A stretch of DNA of 64,000 bases from Steromphala cineraria. Taxonomy: Eukaryota; Mollusca; Gastropoda; Trochida; Trochidae. Of the stretch, positions 45,101-54,719 are shown piece after piece. The stretch's first letter is position 1. The number at the start of each line of letters is the position of its first letter. The notes under the pieces are model-generated. The model was given only the letters and a program-made list of their open reading frames with translations. It was not told the DNA's origin and did no database searches. The position numbers were made by a program, and so were the translations under genes. The stretch is from the NCBI GenBank assembly GCA_916613615.1, contig OU744721.1, positions 71,057,060 to 71,121,059 of the forward strand. Direction: 5' to 3'.

Positions 45101-47822
45101 AACTAACTTCGATTGCCTCCAATCAGATTTCTACCTTTCTATCCCGTGAAGTAGCCGTAATAGAACAGAGGCTAATTCAGGTATGACTGAGTTGCCTCGG
45201 TGGGGAGAGAATGCCTAATGGTAGGCACGTTTGGTTACAAATCGAAAGGCCAGTGGTTCGATCCCCGACTTTCGAATGATATATTTGGAAAACTCTTGTG
45301 TTGGAAATTATATGAATTTTATAATGGGAAAAGTTTGAGATTTGAAAAGAAATTAGTTTAAAATCTAATGTTGAGGTCTTTAAATCACAGATAGGCCTCA
45401 TACGAGGTCTTTAAATCCTAGATAGACCTCATATGAAGTCTCTAAATCACAGATAGACCTCAAACGAGGTCCGTAAGTTACAGATCGACCTGACTTGATG
45501 TAGCCAAGGTCCTACCTCCAGGTTACGGAACGGTGCTAAACAAAGGGATGACGTCACCAGGGGTTTATAACTGCCGTCAGAGGCTCCCTCGAGGTAGACA
45601 ATCAGCAACTTTGCCAGGCACGCTTGGGTGCTGGCGACGGGTATTCATGTTCAATCTTTAGATCTCGGAAAACGAACATTTCCGACTATTTCTAAATGTC
45701 AATTACAATAATTTTCTTTCATACTCGAATGAATTACTCAAACTGTGCTTTATATCTTCCCTATCAATCTGTTGGTCGAAAAAGGTCACGCAAAAACTAT
45801 AATGTTACCATTTTAGAACAAATCTCCACATGCTACTATGTGCTGTCGTTATACACGGGACAAATTCAAATAGCAAGCTAAAGTTGCTATTTTTGGAACA
45901 GTTACGTTTTATAAACGTTTGAATATTCCCTTTAATTTCTAATATGAAAAGGTTTATGCTGTTTAAATTCGTTATCTTTTGAGGCAATAAATATACTCAT
46001 ACAAAAGAGAAGACCAGAACTAATATTAAAACATTAGATAAGTCTTGTTGATTTGATATCACACATATAATCGATGTACATATGCAAATTAGAAAGAATC
46101 TTGTTCTGTCAAATACTTAGACATTATAATTGAATAAGTGAATGTTTTGACCTATGCAAATTTCTTAATTTCTTTTTGGAAAATCGAAAAGTCATAAGAT
46201 GTAGTTATCCTGCACTGTTTTAAAACACTAGAATCTGGAGATAAGGCATCTACGAGACGTACGATTTAATTGGTGGATGAAATCTTCCACAGAACAAACC
46301 GTCAAAGGATACCCCGACGGCTGAGCTTACAGGGCCTTGTGAGATCTATAATCTGCGTTACGTAGTGAAGAAAATAATGATATCATTTTAATGAGATTGC
46401 CCCGAGGTTCGTCATCCGTTGTTCCGCCTCAGCAAATTTGGCATTGTCTCTTGACCTTGACCTTAAACATTCAAGGTCACACAATCAATGAACACATTTC
46501 ATTGATTATAACAATACTGTAATGATTAAAAGTGTTAATAGTTGAAATAAAGCATTTTTGTTATACCACGGTTAAGCTGTGACCTTGACGTCTGACAGAT
46601 TGTAACCGAAAAATTGTACCAAAATTTCTTGTGACCTTGACCTTTGACCCTTTGAACACTTGTTATTGAGTGACCTTGAGTTTGATTGATTGCAGCAGAA
46701 ACCTTTTCAATTTGTTGTTCTTTACAATAGATGATATATTCCAAATTAGAGCGTCACAGCACAAAAACTTTTCAATCTTTTGACGTTTGACCTTGAAAGT
46801 GAACATGTTAAGATAGTTCCCCTATGTATAAGCATTAAGTTATGAATAAAAGTTATGGAAAACCATTGGGAAAAGTTATAGCCAGTAATACGAGTGAGGC
46901 AGTATCGATGGAAACTGATAGCAGCTGAAAACTCAACTAAAGAAATAACATATTAATTTCAACTTAGTCCTTGAAGTCAAAATGTCTATTAGCTCTTTTC
47001 TGTAACGATTGGTCGGTAAAAAATGTTCTTAGAGATCTGATAATCTTTAGTGACTAGTGGGTCAATATCACTCAACTGGTAGTTCCCATGAAGTCTTATC
47101 AGCGTTTGACCTTTTTTCCTTTAAAAGGAAATAACAGGAAGGTTATTTTTCGATATATTTCAAATTCCTTTTAATTGCATTAAAATATTTTCTTAAAATA
47201 AATACTATTAAGATGTCCTTTAAGAACTGTTTGGTGTGGACTTTCCTTAAAATACATGTTTCTCTTATCTAAAGAAAATCAAAGTATTCGGGTTTTAACC
47301 GTTATCGAATTTCATAGTTTTATAAGAATATACTTGAAATCAACAAACTGAATAATACCTTCAAATCAAATCAATGAATCTCTTTTGAACAAACCTGTAT
47401 CGAGAGCAAACAGGTATTCACCTTTAACGTATGTCATGGTTTTATAAGAATTATTTGATGATCCCCAAAAGCTAATTCGATTCAAATCAATGAATGTGGT
47501 AATGAATGAACAAACCTGTATCCAGAGCGTAAAAACAACAAGTTTCATCGAAATAGGTCGGGTCTGTTGAACAGATCTGGCCGGTAGGGGTGCGAATGCA
47601 GGATCCTGTTAGTTCATCGTAGAAGAAAGAAGCACAGTCGTTTGCTATGGCACATTTTGTAGCACAATCCGTCATGGATTCCGCAGATGACTGGGACAAA
47701 TCGGTGATGGTTATTGTCTCTAAAGACACAACTTTGAGAAATCTTCTTTGAATTAAGTTTGCAGCAAATCCATGTTTGCTTAAACAAAAAATGATGAACT
47801 GCAGATAGCCTACTACCTGCAT
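38904..47822 (-). CDS. Secreted PAN/apple and fibrinogen-related domain lectin (315 aa, 5 exons)
   Basis: Coding exons on minus: 47822-47516, 42469-42336, 40705-40609, 39715-39551, 39148-38904. All junctions are GT-AG and phases agree (1, 0, 1, 1), giving 948 bases with TAA at 38906-38904. Residues 1-20: signal peptide ([20 protein letters not shown]). About 28-98: PAN/apple domain (C53, C57, C63, C75, C84, C95, C96). About 104-315: complete fibrinogen-related domain starting MRDC, with [30 protein letters not shown] (calcium-site acidic residues 251-255) and GAWWYGSC...NLNG (ligand-pocket region). Length matches a full FReD (about 212 residues). Such secreted proteins bind acetylated sugars in invertebrate immunity, coagulation-like reactions or adhesion; the exact role here is inference. 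An additional cysteine (C174) sits where relatives usually have another residue. Several mobile elements fill the introns. Confidence 0.9.
39551..39715 (-). CDS. FReD gene exon 4
   Basis: Residues 180-235. Starts after a CCACTAG acceptor, reads [20 protein letters not shown] and later [20 protein letters not shown], ends in phase 1 at GTACGG. Core of the fibrinogen-related domain. Confidence 0.92.
39781..39936. repeat. Foldback repeat in intron 3 of the FReD gene
   Basis: Starts ATGCCCCCGG and ends TTCGGGGGCATA. A subterminal hairpin (CCCCCGGAATC...GATTCGGGGG) and an ACGGACAG short tandem (about 39868-39891) are inside. This type of CCCCCGA-ended repeat is common in marine invertebrates (from memory). 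Confidence 0.55.
40609..40705 (-). CDS. FReD gene exon 3
   Basis: Residues 148-180: [20 protein letters not shown] then [13 protein letters not shown]. Phase 0 in, phase 1 out. The acceptor is CATTTCCAG; the sequence upstream of it is weak in pyrimidines and a LINE fragment starts within tens of bases. Confidence 0.92.
40725..41105 (+). mobile_element. LINE 3' fragment in intron 2 of the FReD gene
   Basis: An open frame to 41014 carries the LINE C-terminal knuckle CLHC...H...C (C-x2-C-x9-H-x4-C at about 40798-40855) and [10 protein letters not shown] before it. The 3' end has GTACCATGGGTCATGTGGCC and AAATAAACATGATTGATTGG, a tail type seen in CR1-like LINEs. It is 5'-truncated; the left limit is approximate. 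It lies antisense to the host gene. Confidence 0.7.
41885..42240 (+). mobile_element. TTAA-flanked MITE, copy 4 (356 bp), intron 2 of the FReD gene
   Basis: Perfect start AGGGGCAGTAGCACGTTTTT with TTAA at 41881-41884 and 42241-42244. Lies 96 bases from the exon 2 donor. Confidence 0.88.
42336..42469 (-). CDS. FReD gene exon 2 (start of the fibrinogen-related domain)
   Basis: Residues 103-147: [20 protein letters not shown] then [16 protein letters not shown], the signature N-terminal block of the fibrinogen domain with C107 and C137. Acceptor CAATTTAG; donor GTAATG. Phase 1 in, phase 0 out. Confidence 0.93.
43035..43215 (-). mobile_element. tRNA-headed SINE in intron 1 of the FReD gene
   Basis: On minus, a tRNA-like head (GCGCAGTGGTTGGCGCG A-box region, GTGGTTCGAATTCCACC B-box region) is followed by a body GGGGCTCACCAACTTTGTCT and GTTCTACATGCAGG. 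The acceptor stem does not pair, so it is not a functional tRNA. Related to 51620-51930. Confidence 0.65.
43961..44069. repeat. Short imperfect inverted repeat
   Basis: CTCAGTTATAAGCCG at the left and CGGCTTATGAACTGAG at the right, 109 bases overall. May be a small MITE; no target duplication was identified. Confidence 0.35.
44583..45275 (+). mobile_element. tRNA-like sequence split by a TIR element
   Basis: GGCTCCGTAGCCTAATGGT before the insertion continues as AGGCACGTTTGGTTACAAAT after it and reaches the B-box GGTTCGATCCC. Joined, A and B boxes have tRNA-like spacing. The 3' side does not pair with the 5' GGCTCCG, so it is a tRNA pseudogene or SINE head. The insertion sits inside the A-box. 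Confidence 0.6.
44603..45213. mobile_element. Non-autonomous TIR element, 9-bp target duplication, copy 1 (611 bp)
   Basis: Ends CATTCTCTCCCCACAGAGGC with about 58-bp inverted repeats. Exact 9-bp flanks CCTAATGGT (44594-44602 and 45214-45222). Near-identical in most of its length to 58271-58861. No transposase. Nine-base duplications occur in Mutator-like and Merlin-like elements; the assignment is open. Confidence 0.85.
45373..45496. repeat. Tandem repeat, about 31-32 bp by four, palindromic units
   Basis: Units begin GAGGTCTTTAAATCACAGAT and end AGACCTCATAC, so each unit is itself an imperfect palindrome (GAGGTCT...AGACCTC). The fourth unit is diverged. Lies in intron 1 of the FReD gene. 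Confidence 0.75.
46440..46800. repeat. Cluster of TGACCTTGACCTTTGAC-type motifs
   Basis: At least five occurrences: CTTGACCTTGACC near 46450, GTGACCTTGACG near 46578, GTGACCTTGACCTTTGACCC near 46632, GTGACCTTGAG near 46670, TTTGACCTTGAAAG near 46788. Such motifs recur in mollusc dispersed repeats (from memory); TGACCTTTGACC is also the DR1 nuclear-receptor site. Confidence 0.5.
47312..47555. repeat. Tandem duplication over the exon 1 donor of the FReD gene
   Basis: Two diverged units about 121 bp apart share ATAGTTTTATAAGAAT-type, TCAAATCAATGAAT and ACAAACCTGTAT blocks. One unit contains the real end of exon 1 (47516); the other contains a similar exon end at 47395. Confidence 0.6.
47516..47822 (-). 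CDS. FReD gene exon 1 (signal peptide and PAN/apple domain)
   Basis: ATG at 47822-47820, chosen because the hydrophobic leader follows directly; the frame also stays open for three more codons upstream. Reads on into a PAN/apple module with [20 protein letters not shown] and [12 protein letters not shown]. Ends in phase 1 at a GTTTGT donor, matching the phase of exon 2. Confidence 0.88.
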
Positions 47823-47915
47823 CTTTACCAAGAGTTAAAGTAACGCAATCATAAAAGATTATATCAACACGACCGACAACGTGCAGAAATGAAGACCGTT
47901 AAAGAAGGTCTATTT

Positions 47916-48010
47916 ACTCAGACTCAGACTCAGACTCAGACTCTTTATTTCGTAACTGATGGCCTGTGAGGCCTATAGTACATTTGCATAAATATAAATG
48001 TCTATTTACA
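47916..48010 (-). mobile_element. LINE 3' end with (GTCTGA)n tail
   Basis: On minus: TAGGCCTCACAGGCCATCAG, then GAAATAAAGAGTCTGAGTCTGAG. The hexamer array (47916-47942) begins about 95 bases upstream of the FReD gene's start codon. The 5' limit is not defined. Confidence 0.5.
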
Positions 48011-48726
48011 ATCACAATGGTAACGCATTTCTTGTTTTCTAAGCCATTCATCAATTATTTAGAACGTTTTCGTGATCCTGTGAGATTTATTGATAAATAA
48101 CGCATACAATTGCAACTAACTAGAAGCACTCAATCAACCATTGCGGTTTTAATCACTCCATGTTTAAATTGAAATTTAAGTTAAGCTTTGAAGCATATCT
48201 CGCGATGCACTGACGACTTGTCGAGCAAGTAAATATACATAAATAAATATAAAAAGTATGATCAATACCTTAGGTTGCAATTACTAAAAAATATGTAGTT
48301 CTGTAAATTGTCAATTCCGGATAATAATCGCGGAAAACCTTTTTAATGTTTCCATCAAAACTTTGATTAAAAACGAAATGTTTTTGTTATATGATAATAA
48401 ATCAAATTTGCCTCCGTTGTGTTTATTGGAAGGACAAGGAGTCATTGTTCCTTGGCATTCGAATAAATCGATTGTCAAAATTCCTTTTTATTAATATGTT
48501 CACATCACTTTCGATCAGAAGTGAGTATACACATATTACCTCAAGAATGTTATAACTACAAAATTAAAGGTTGGTTTGTCCTAGAAATATTCCTGTTATT
48601 ATAGAAACGACATGATTCCTTTATTAAAAATAGTCACATGATGAATTACAACTTTGCATTATGATAAATTACGTGTTGATAACTCGCATCAGTTTTAGCC
48701 TAGAAGAAAATGATAACCTCTTCTAA

Positions 48727-49043
48727 AGGGGCAGTAGCAATGTTTCTCTGATAATTGTACGTTATTGCTAAATGTATTTCTTTGACGGTGTCACAAATCT
48801 TATTACAGAAACCAATCATCCATAGTAGAGAACAAATTATAAAGATATAAAGTCCATTGGAGCCATTTTTGTGTAAGTAATTCATTAATTTAATTCACTC
48901 AAGACAAAGGAATCGCAAGGCCGAACTTTACATTATTTATTATGATTATCACTACTTTACTTTTTTTAAATACATTGTTTTCAATTGGAACTTTCTTTTT
49001 TTGACATCACCCTATATTTCCTCTAACACGTGCTACTGTCCCT
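48727..49043 (+). mobile_element. TTAA-family MITE, copy 5, diverged
   Basis: Starts AGGGGCAGTAGCAA (left TTAA now CTAA), ends ACGTGCTACTGTCCCT followed by TTAA (49044-49047). About 40 bases shorter than the typical copy because of internal deletions. Confidence 0.8.
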
Positions 49044-49049
49044 TTAAAT

Positions 49050-50848
49050 ACAACCCTGATAGCACAAAAATGTCGGTTGTTGAAAATCGCAGCACTCATT
49101 CAAGTTTATGGCAGTTAAATGTAATTATCTGTTTATCTCATGGGCTTAAGTATCTAACTATTTCTCGTTACACTTTTAGGATCTTGTTTATATAACGTTT
49201 CTGAAAGTATTTAAAAGATCTACAAAAACTAATCAAAAGGTGAACTAACAAAATTTTAAAACAATTAATACTGATCCGGCATTGCTTTAACGCCTCTAAG
49301 CGCTTTGATTGATTCCCGATTCTTTATTATTCGTTTGTTTTTTTGTATTTATTCCTCAAATGCTTATTTTACTTTGTTACATTAGATGACATGCTAATAG
49401 TAGCTTTTACTGTTCATACTTTGCAGTCAGTAACATTTACAGTAACGATGTCTATTGAACAGTGTCGTCAGACAATATGTTATATCCTAACACAACTGCT
49501 AGACAGAAGAAAGATAGATTAATGAAAGTTTTAGCGAAATGGTTTGAACATGTCTATAGATGTTGCCACTCATGCACAAATATTGCAGTTTTTTTTGTCA
49601 TATGACGATTCCTTCTTCTATGAACACGTACTGTACAGTCTGAAAGGTTATACCGATTAATACGGCTTCATGCAATGACTTAGATGTTTGAAGGTTTAAC
49701 AAAGTTTTTGCGGTTAACTTAAGTGTCATCCTAGTAATATTTGACTGGGGATAACTTTTCTTGATGGAGACTTTTAACACAAAATTTTATCATAGAAAAC
49801 CTTAATAATTCCATTATGTTTGAATGTCAAACGTTTGGCAAACTTTAGTGTTCAAAGGTTTTCAGCTTGGGAAAGTTGTGTTATTGCTGCCCAGTTGAGT
49901 TATATGATGTATCTCACGATTAAGTTTCAATTTCATTTTCTTATAATCAGTGGATGACATATTTGGTTTCATTGCAAACGCTTTACTGGAGGGTATGGCT
50001 GTGAATGAATTGTTGTTTCAAAATGACATTTACTTTACTTGGTAATAGGAGATGAATCAGAGGTTTCGTTTAATCAACAATCACTTAACCGTAAGGAAAT
50101 TTGTTATGTAAATGCTTATTTTTGATAAACCACAAATATGAGAAATTCTACCATAAATGTGCAAACATACTCGTTTCTGATTGGCTGTTTTGAAAAATCA
50201 GAGGGCGTATAATGAGGTTATACGATGCTCTGTTTACTTCGTCTAATGCGCAATAATTCATTTGTTGCCTAACAACAAGTAATTCTGAAATATTGCTGTT
50301 GTGTCGAAACTTTTTACAAAATATGCAATTATTGCGTTGTATGTACATTATTAATAGAATCTATTCAAACTTTCCACAAGCTTAACGCTTGCAGTCTGTC
50401 AAAACCGGTAAAATACACGACAACAGTTCAGATTTCCCGTTCGCACGGTCCATCATTCTGTAGCGTTAGACCAAAACGGGCAGGACAAAGCTTAACCAGC
50501 CAGAATTTCATACGAATATGAATCGAAATGCGGCATACACTTACCTTAAATATATTTACAGCACCAATGCAATTACACCGACGTCAAGTTTGTGAATATA
50601 TGCAGAACTTAACATAACGCTAACAACCGTCACGAAATAATAAAACGTCTACTGAATAGAGTGAGCTCCCTTTGCAGCATTCGAATATTTGTCGGTAATC
50701 TCCGAGGCCTTCTATTTTTGACGTTATTCGAGAATAATCTCCCTCCGAATGTCCCTCCGTGGAAATCGTGCACGGGCATCATGACACAGCACACATGAGT
50801 CAATGCGAAGGAATGTAGTTCAATTTTAAATCGCTATTATGGTAGAAT
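49050..50848. other. Intergenic, nothing recognised
   Basis: AT-rich; only short frames of no evident coding character. Confidence 0.4.
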
Positions 50849-51015
50849 GGAGATAAACATACTGTGTTATGAAATCAGCGGCATATAACGGAATCATTAT
50901 AGCTCTAAATTATCCATTTAAAGCCTCACGCTACGCGTTCGACTTTAAATTAAATTTAGAGCTATAATATTTCCGTTATATGCCGCTGATTTCCAAACAC
51001 AGTATGTTTATCTCC
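50849..51015. mobile_element. Foldback element (167 bp, about 63-bp arms)
   Basis: Left arm starts GGAGATAAACATACTGTGTT and includes AAATCAGCGGCATATAACGG; the right arm is the complement with few mismatches. The loop (AAGCCTCACGCTACGCGTTC) is itself GC-richer. Target duplication unclear. Confidence 0.75.
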
Positions 51016-51619
51016 TAATTGAATTCATTCTTTCCTTTATTGATCCGTTCACACCAGCTATATGAACTTTGTTTAAAGAACGTTGTAATGCCTCTAACTA
51101 AGTAACAGGAAGTTGAGGCTGAACCATTAGAAATTTAGGAAATTGCAACGTTAATGTGTTTTTTAAATAATGATAATAATCGGGTAAAAACTATTTCCTA
51201 ACAATGACAAAACTTATTAATAGCATTTAATTTTTTGAAAAAGTTGTTTGATGATTGCATACCGATTCACTCCAGCGGCTTTATGATACTTTTTGAGACC
51301 CCTCCTCAAAAGCTGCTACACGATGAATCCACATGTCCAACCCCCTCAGCGTGAATAATAATCAATTGAGGTAATGATAAATTTACTTCTTTCAAATACA
51401 TTGTACCGTTTGTCACCAATTGCTGAACAAAAACAAGCAAGACTGGGACTACTTTAGTAAGGCCGGGAGCTTTCGGGTAGCACGCGACAAGCGTGCAGCA
51501 CGTGCAAAGTGACAGCGGGTGGATGTATCAGTGTAGACGTGTCAATTCATCTGCCTGACTTAGACACTAAGCCTGATTGGCCAATATAGAGCAATGTCAA
51601 TTTTGCTACATTAGATATT
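51016..51619. other. Intergenic, nothing recognised
   Basis: No coding or structured feature was seen apart from a mildly GC-rich part at 51455-51530. Confidence 0.35.
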
Positions 51620-51930
51620 TGCTAGAGATGATCTGGGGTTTAACGCCGCTTTCAAGAGTATTTCACTTATATTGTGGCTGCTTGTATTATTGCAGGGATA
51701 AAGCCCGCAACACCTTTGCTATGTATTGCGGTGAAACTTGCGAGCACCGGCTGGAACTAGCGCAACGTACTACGAGGTTCTACGCTGAAATTCAGTGTAG
51801 CATTGCACCCAAACCGTACTGCGTGTAGAACAGTTCTCTACTTTAGATAAAGTTGCCGAGCACTTTAGGGTATTCGAACCACAGGTTTCTTGATCCGAAG
51901 CCGAACACGCTTATCACTGCGCTATTGAAA
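51620..51930 (-). mobile_element. tRNA-headed SINE, fuller copy
   Basis: Same family as 43035-43215 (shared CAGTGTAGCATTGCACC and GTAGAACAGTTC on plus). Extends further through GGGGTTTAACGCCGCTTTCA, a block resembling gastropod SINE bodies (from memory). The tRNA-like head lies at about 51850-51925, minus sense. Confidence 0.55.
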
Positions 51931-52151
51931 AGAATTACAACATTAATATTTCGTTGAATTTGTACGCTATGTTTATGTTGTTCGATTCTAGACATGGTGT
52001 GCATTACAATTTAATGATTTAGACATAGATTTTATGTTTATTTACTCCCGATGGAAAGTTAGTTCTTGACGGTGTATTCACTTTGCAATTAACATACAGG
52101 ATTTAAATATTTTTGGTTGACGCAAAGTCATGATGATGAGAGTCGCCTTAA

Positions 52152-52508
52152 AGGGGCAGTAGCACGTTTTTAGGGGGAATATAAGGTGATGTCATGAAAA
52201 TGAAAATTAATGGTTCCAAATGAAAGACAATGTATTCAAACTAAATGGAGCAGTAATAATTCAAATATAAAATGTAAAGTTCAGCGATGCGATTCCTTTT
52301 TCTTACACAAAATGAATTAAAGGTGTTCACACAAAAATGGCCGCCAATGGATTTTGTGTAAATCTTCATACTTTGTCCTCTGACTATGGGTGATTGACTT
52401 GTGTGATGAGATTGTTTACATTGTCAAAATAATACATTTAACATTAACTTACAATTATCAGTGAAAATTTTAAAATATAAAATTATCAAAAAACGTGCTA
52501 CTGCCCCT
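52152..52508 (-). mobile_element. TTAA-flanked MITE, copy 6 (357 bp)
   Basis: Perfect ends and TTAA at 52148-52151 and 52509-52512. Opposite orientation to copies 1, 4 and 5 (AAATGGCCGCCAATGG on plus). Confidence 0.88.
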
Positions 52509-52512
52509 TTAA

Positions 52513-54354
52513 GGAACGTCTGACAAAGGGTAATGAAGAATTGAGAATACTTAACACAACGCTTTGTCCATGGGATTTTTGTTTATAGACAACGTCCCCG
52601 TCAAGCCCCCATCTGAAGGTTTTGTCAAAAGAGACAATTTCTGTCCTCATAAAGCACTGAACACCTTCCTCGCGTACAACAAAACGATGTCGTGTTATAG
52701 CCTACCATATATGATTGATCACACCAACAAATCAATGAGAATTTTATTGTCTTGCAAATAAGTGTTTTTTGTAACTTATCGATTATGTTATAACCTTGTA
52801 CGTCATACTGTTTGAACACAGGACGATAAAACAAAGTAGATCTATCCAGAGACATCGAAGCATCGAGAGAGGGAGAATCGGTAAATTGTGTTCATGCATA
52901 ACTTACCTTTAACGTTTCCCATCCGAAGTTAAAACTGCACTCGTGAAGGCTTTATTGGACAATGCACACTTAGTTTATATGTACACAAAGGACTTTTTAC
53001 ATATTGGTACATACATTTTAAGTTCCTTTTTTCGTACCAACTTAGCGAATGATTTTTAGATAATAGATAGTGTTGAAAATTGATGAAGACATGCTTATGG
53101 TTTTACCCATTTTACTTTTCTTTTTCGACTAAGGTCCGCCTTGTTTTCGAGCTGGCGATTGAGGCGTTATAAGTACTTTAGGGGAATAGTTGCAGATGAA
53201 CTCTTTTTGAATAAAGGAAATACGTGGCCCATGGTTTATATAACACATGAAGGATGAACTCAACACTCAATGGATGATACAAAAACCATAATAGATCATG
53301 AATTTACAAAAAAGGTAAATGTTGTCTCAAACTATTATAACGTGAAAGCACTTGTTCTTTGGTCTTGTACTTTAAAATAACTACGCTGGGCGAAAATAAT
53401 CATCATAATAAAGCAAGTGATGACAATGGCTACTCTACCTTAAGTATTAAGTTCCATTCAGCACGAATAACAGAACAATGCCTTTCGTAAGAACACAATT
53501 TGCTTGATGGTTAATTTTATGGGTAAGCACATTAATAAAGTTTAGAACCCCTGTTTACCAGAAGTGAAGATTGCGTGGTATAAAACAAATTGTTTGGTGA
53601 CACAGACACAATTAATCTCGACCCAAGATTGCTATGGACAGACATCTTAAAGAATCGACATAACATACGAGCACGAGTTGAGCTGATAAGACCTCGGTAG
53701 ACTAACACAATAAAGCTAGTTTATTTATCTCTGTTCTAAAACCCACACATTTAATCGCCATTGTGATAAGTGAGGGAATTCAAGAGTGTTGATCAAAACC
53801 TAAACTTGTCACTTTTGTGTTGATAAAGCTCATTTTGACACGCACATTTTTTTTGAGGTCATCGATAACTATTCGATGCCTTTTACTTTACCCTTGCAAC
53901 AACATCAAGAAAGACAAAAATATTAGTTTTGAAGAAAGATTTGAGATACCATTTTCCTCAAAATTCACTGTTTAGTCGAATGGATAGACCGTAAAACAAT
54001 ATCATTTCGAGTTCGTTTCTCTATTTCCGTTTAATTATCAGATAAATGTAATAGATGAACTATTCTTAATTTGCTTAAATTGCAACATGTGTAAGCGTAA
54101 GAACTGAGTTTTTCATTGCACTGGATTTTGAATATCTAAATCTATGTTTCAAAAAGGTAGAAGAAACATATACAAATGGTCATTAAGGAAACGTCAAATG
54201 ACTTCAAAGAGGAACTTTCAGTTGATAAGTCAAACTGTGTGTGATTTCATGAACAATTGTTGGAAAAGGTTTGTCTGGTTTGTTGGCTGTCTAGACACGA
54301 TCGCTGTAGTTTAGGTGTGACAACAAGCTGTCTATAAGGAGTTGTGTAAATATA
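52513..54354. other. Intergenic, nothing recognised
   Basis: AT-rich; short frames only. Confidence 0.4.
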
Positions 54355-54376
54355 TTGCTGTATTTCGTAATTATTG

Positions 54377-54470
54377 CAGTCTAAGTAAACCTAGCCTCGA
54401 TATTAGCCGTTTCACTCCGATATTGATCGGAGTGAAACGGCTAATATTGAGGCTAGGTTTATTTAGACTG
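54377..54470. repeat. Near-perfect hairpin (45-bp arms, 4-base loop)
   Basis: Left arm 54377-54421 and right arm 54426-54470 pair with two mismatches; the core is GTTTCACTCCGAT-ATTG-ATCGGAGTGAAAC. On both sides stands a related direct repeat, TATTGCTGTATTTCGTAATT (about 54354-54372) and TATTGCTGTATCATTTCGTAATT (54477-54499), like a long target duplication. Confidence 0.85.
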
Positions 54471-54719
54471 TAACGTATTGCTGTATCATTTCGTAATTGA
54501 TTCAGGTATCACAGGGATCAAGTTTTACAGGCTCTATAAAACGATTTTGTTGAAGACACATTTAGAAAAAAGACAAAGGACATGGATTGTAAAGAAAAAA
54601 ACGAATGTAACCCTACAAATAGAAAAAATGAACAAACGAGCAATTTGCATATTGTTTGAATCTTTCTCACACCCAACCCACAGGCCCCAGTGTCGTTGTA
54701 ACTTCAATCATTCCTGCTG

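Noticed and set aside
45223..45275. tRNA gene interrupted by a transposon
   Set aside because: The 3' end does not complement the 5' GGCTCCG, so a functional tRNA origin is not supported; kept as a tRNA-like sequence only.
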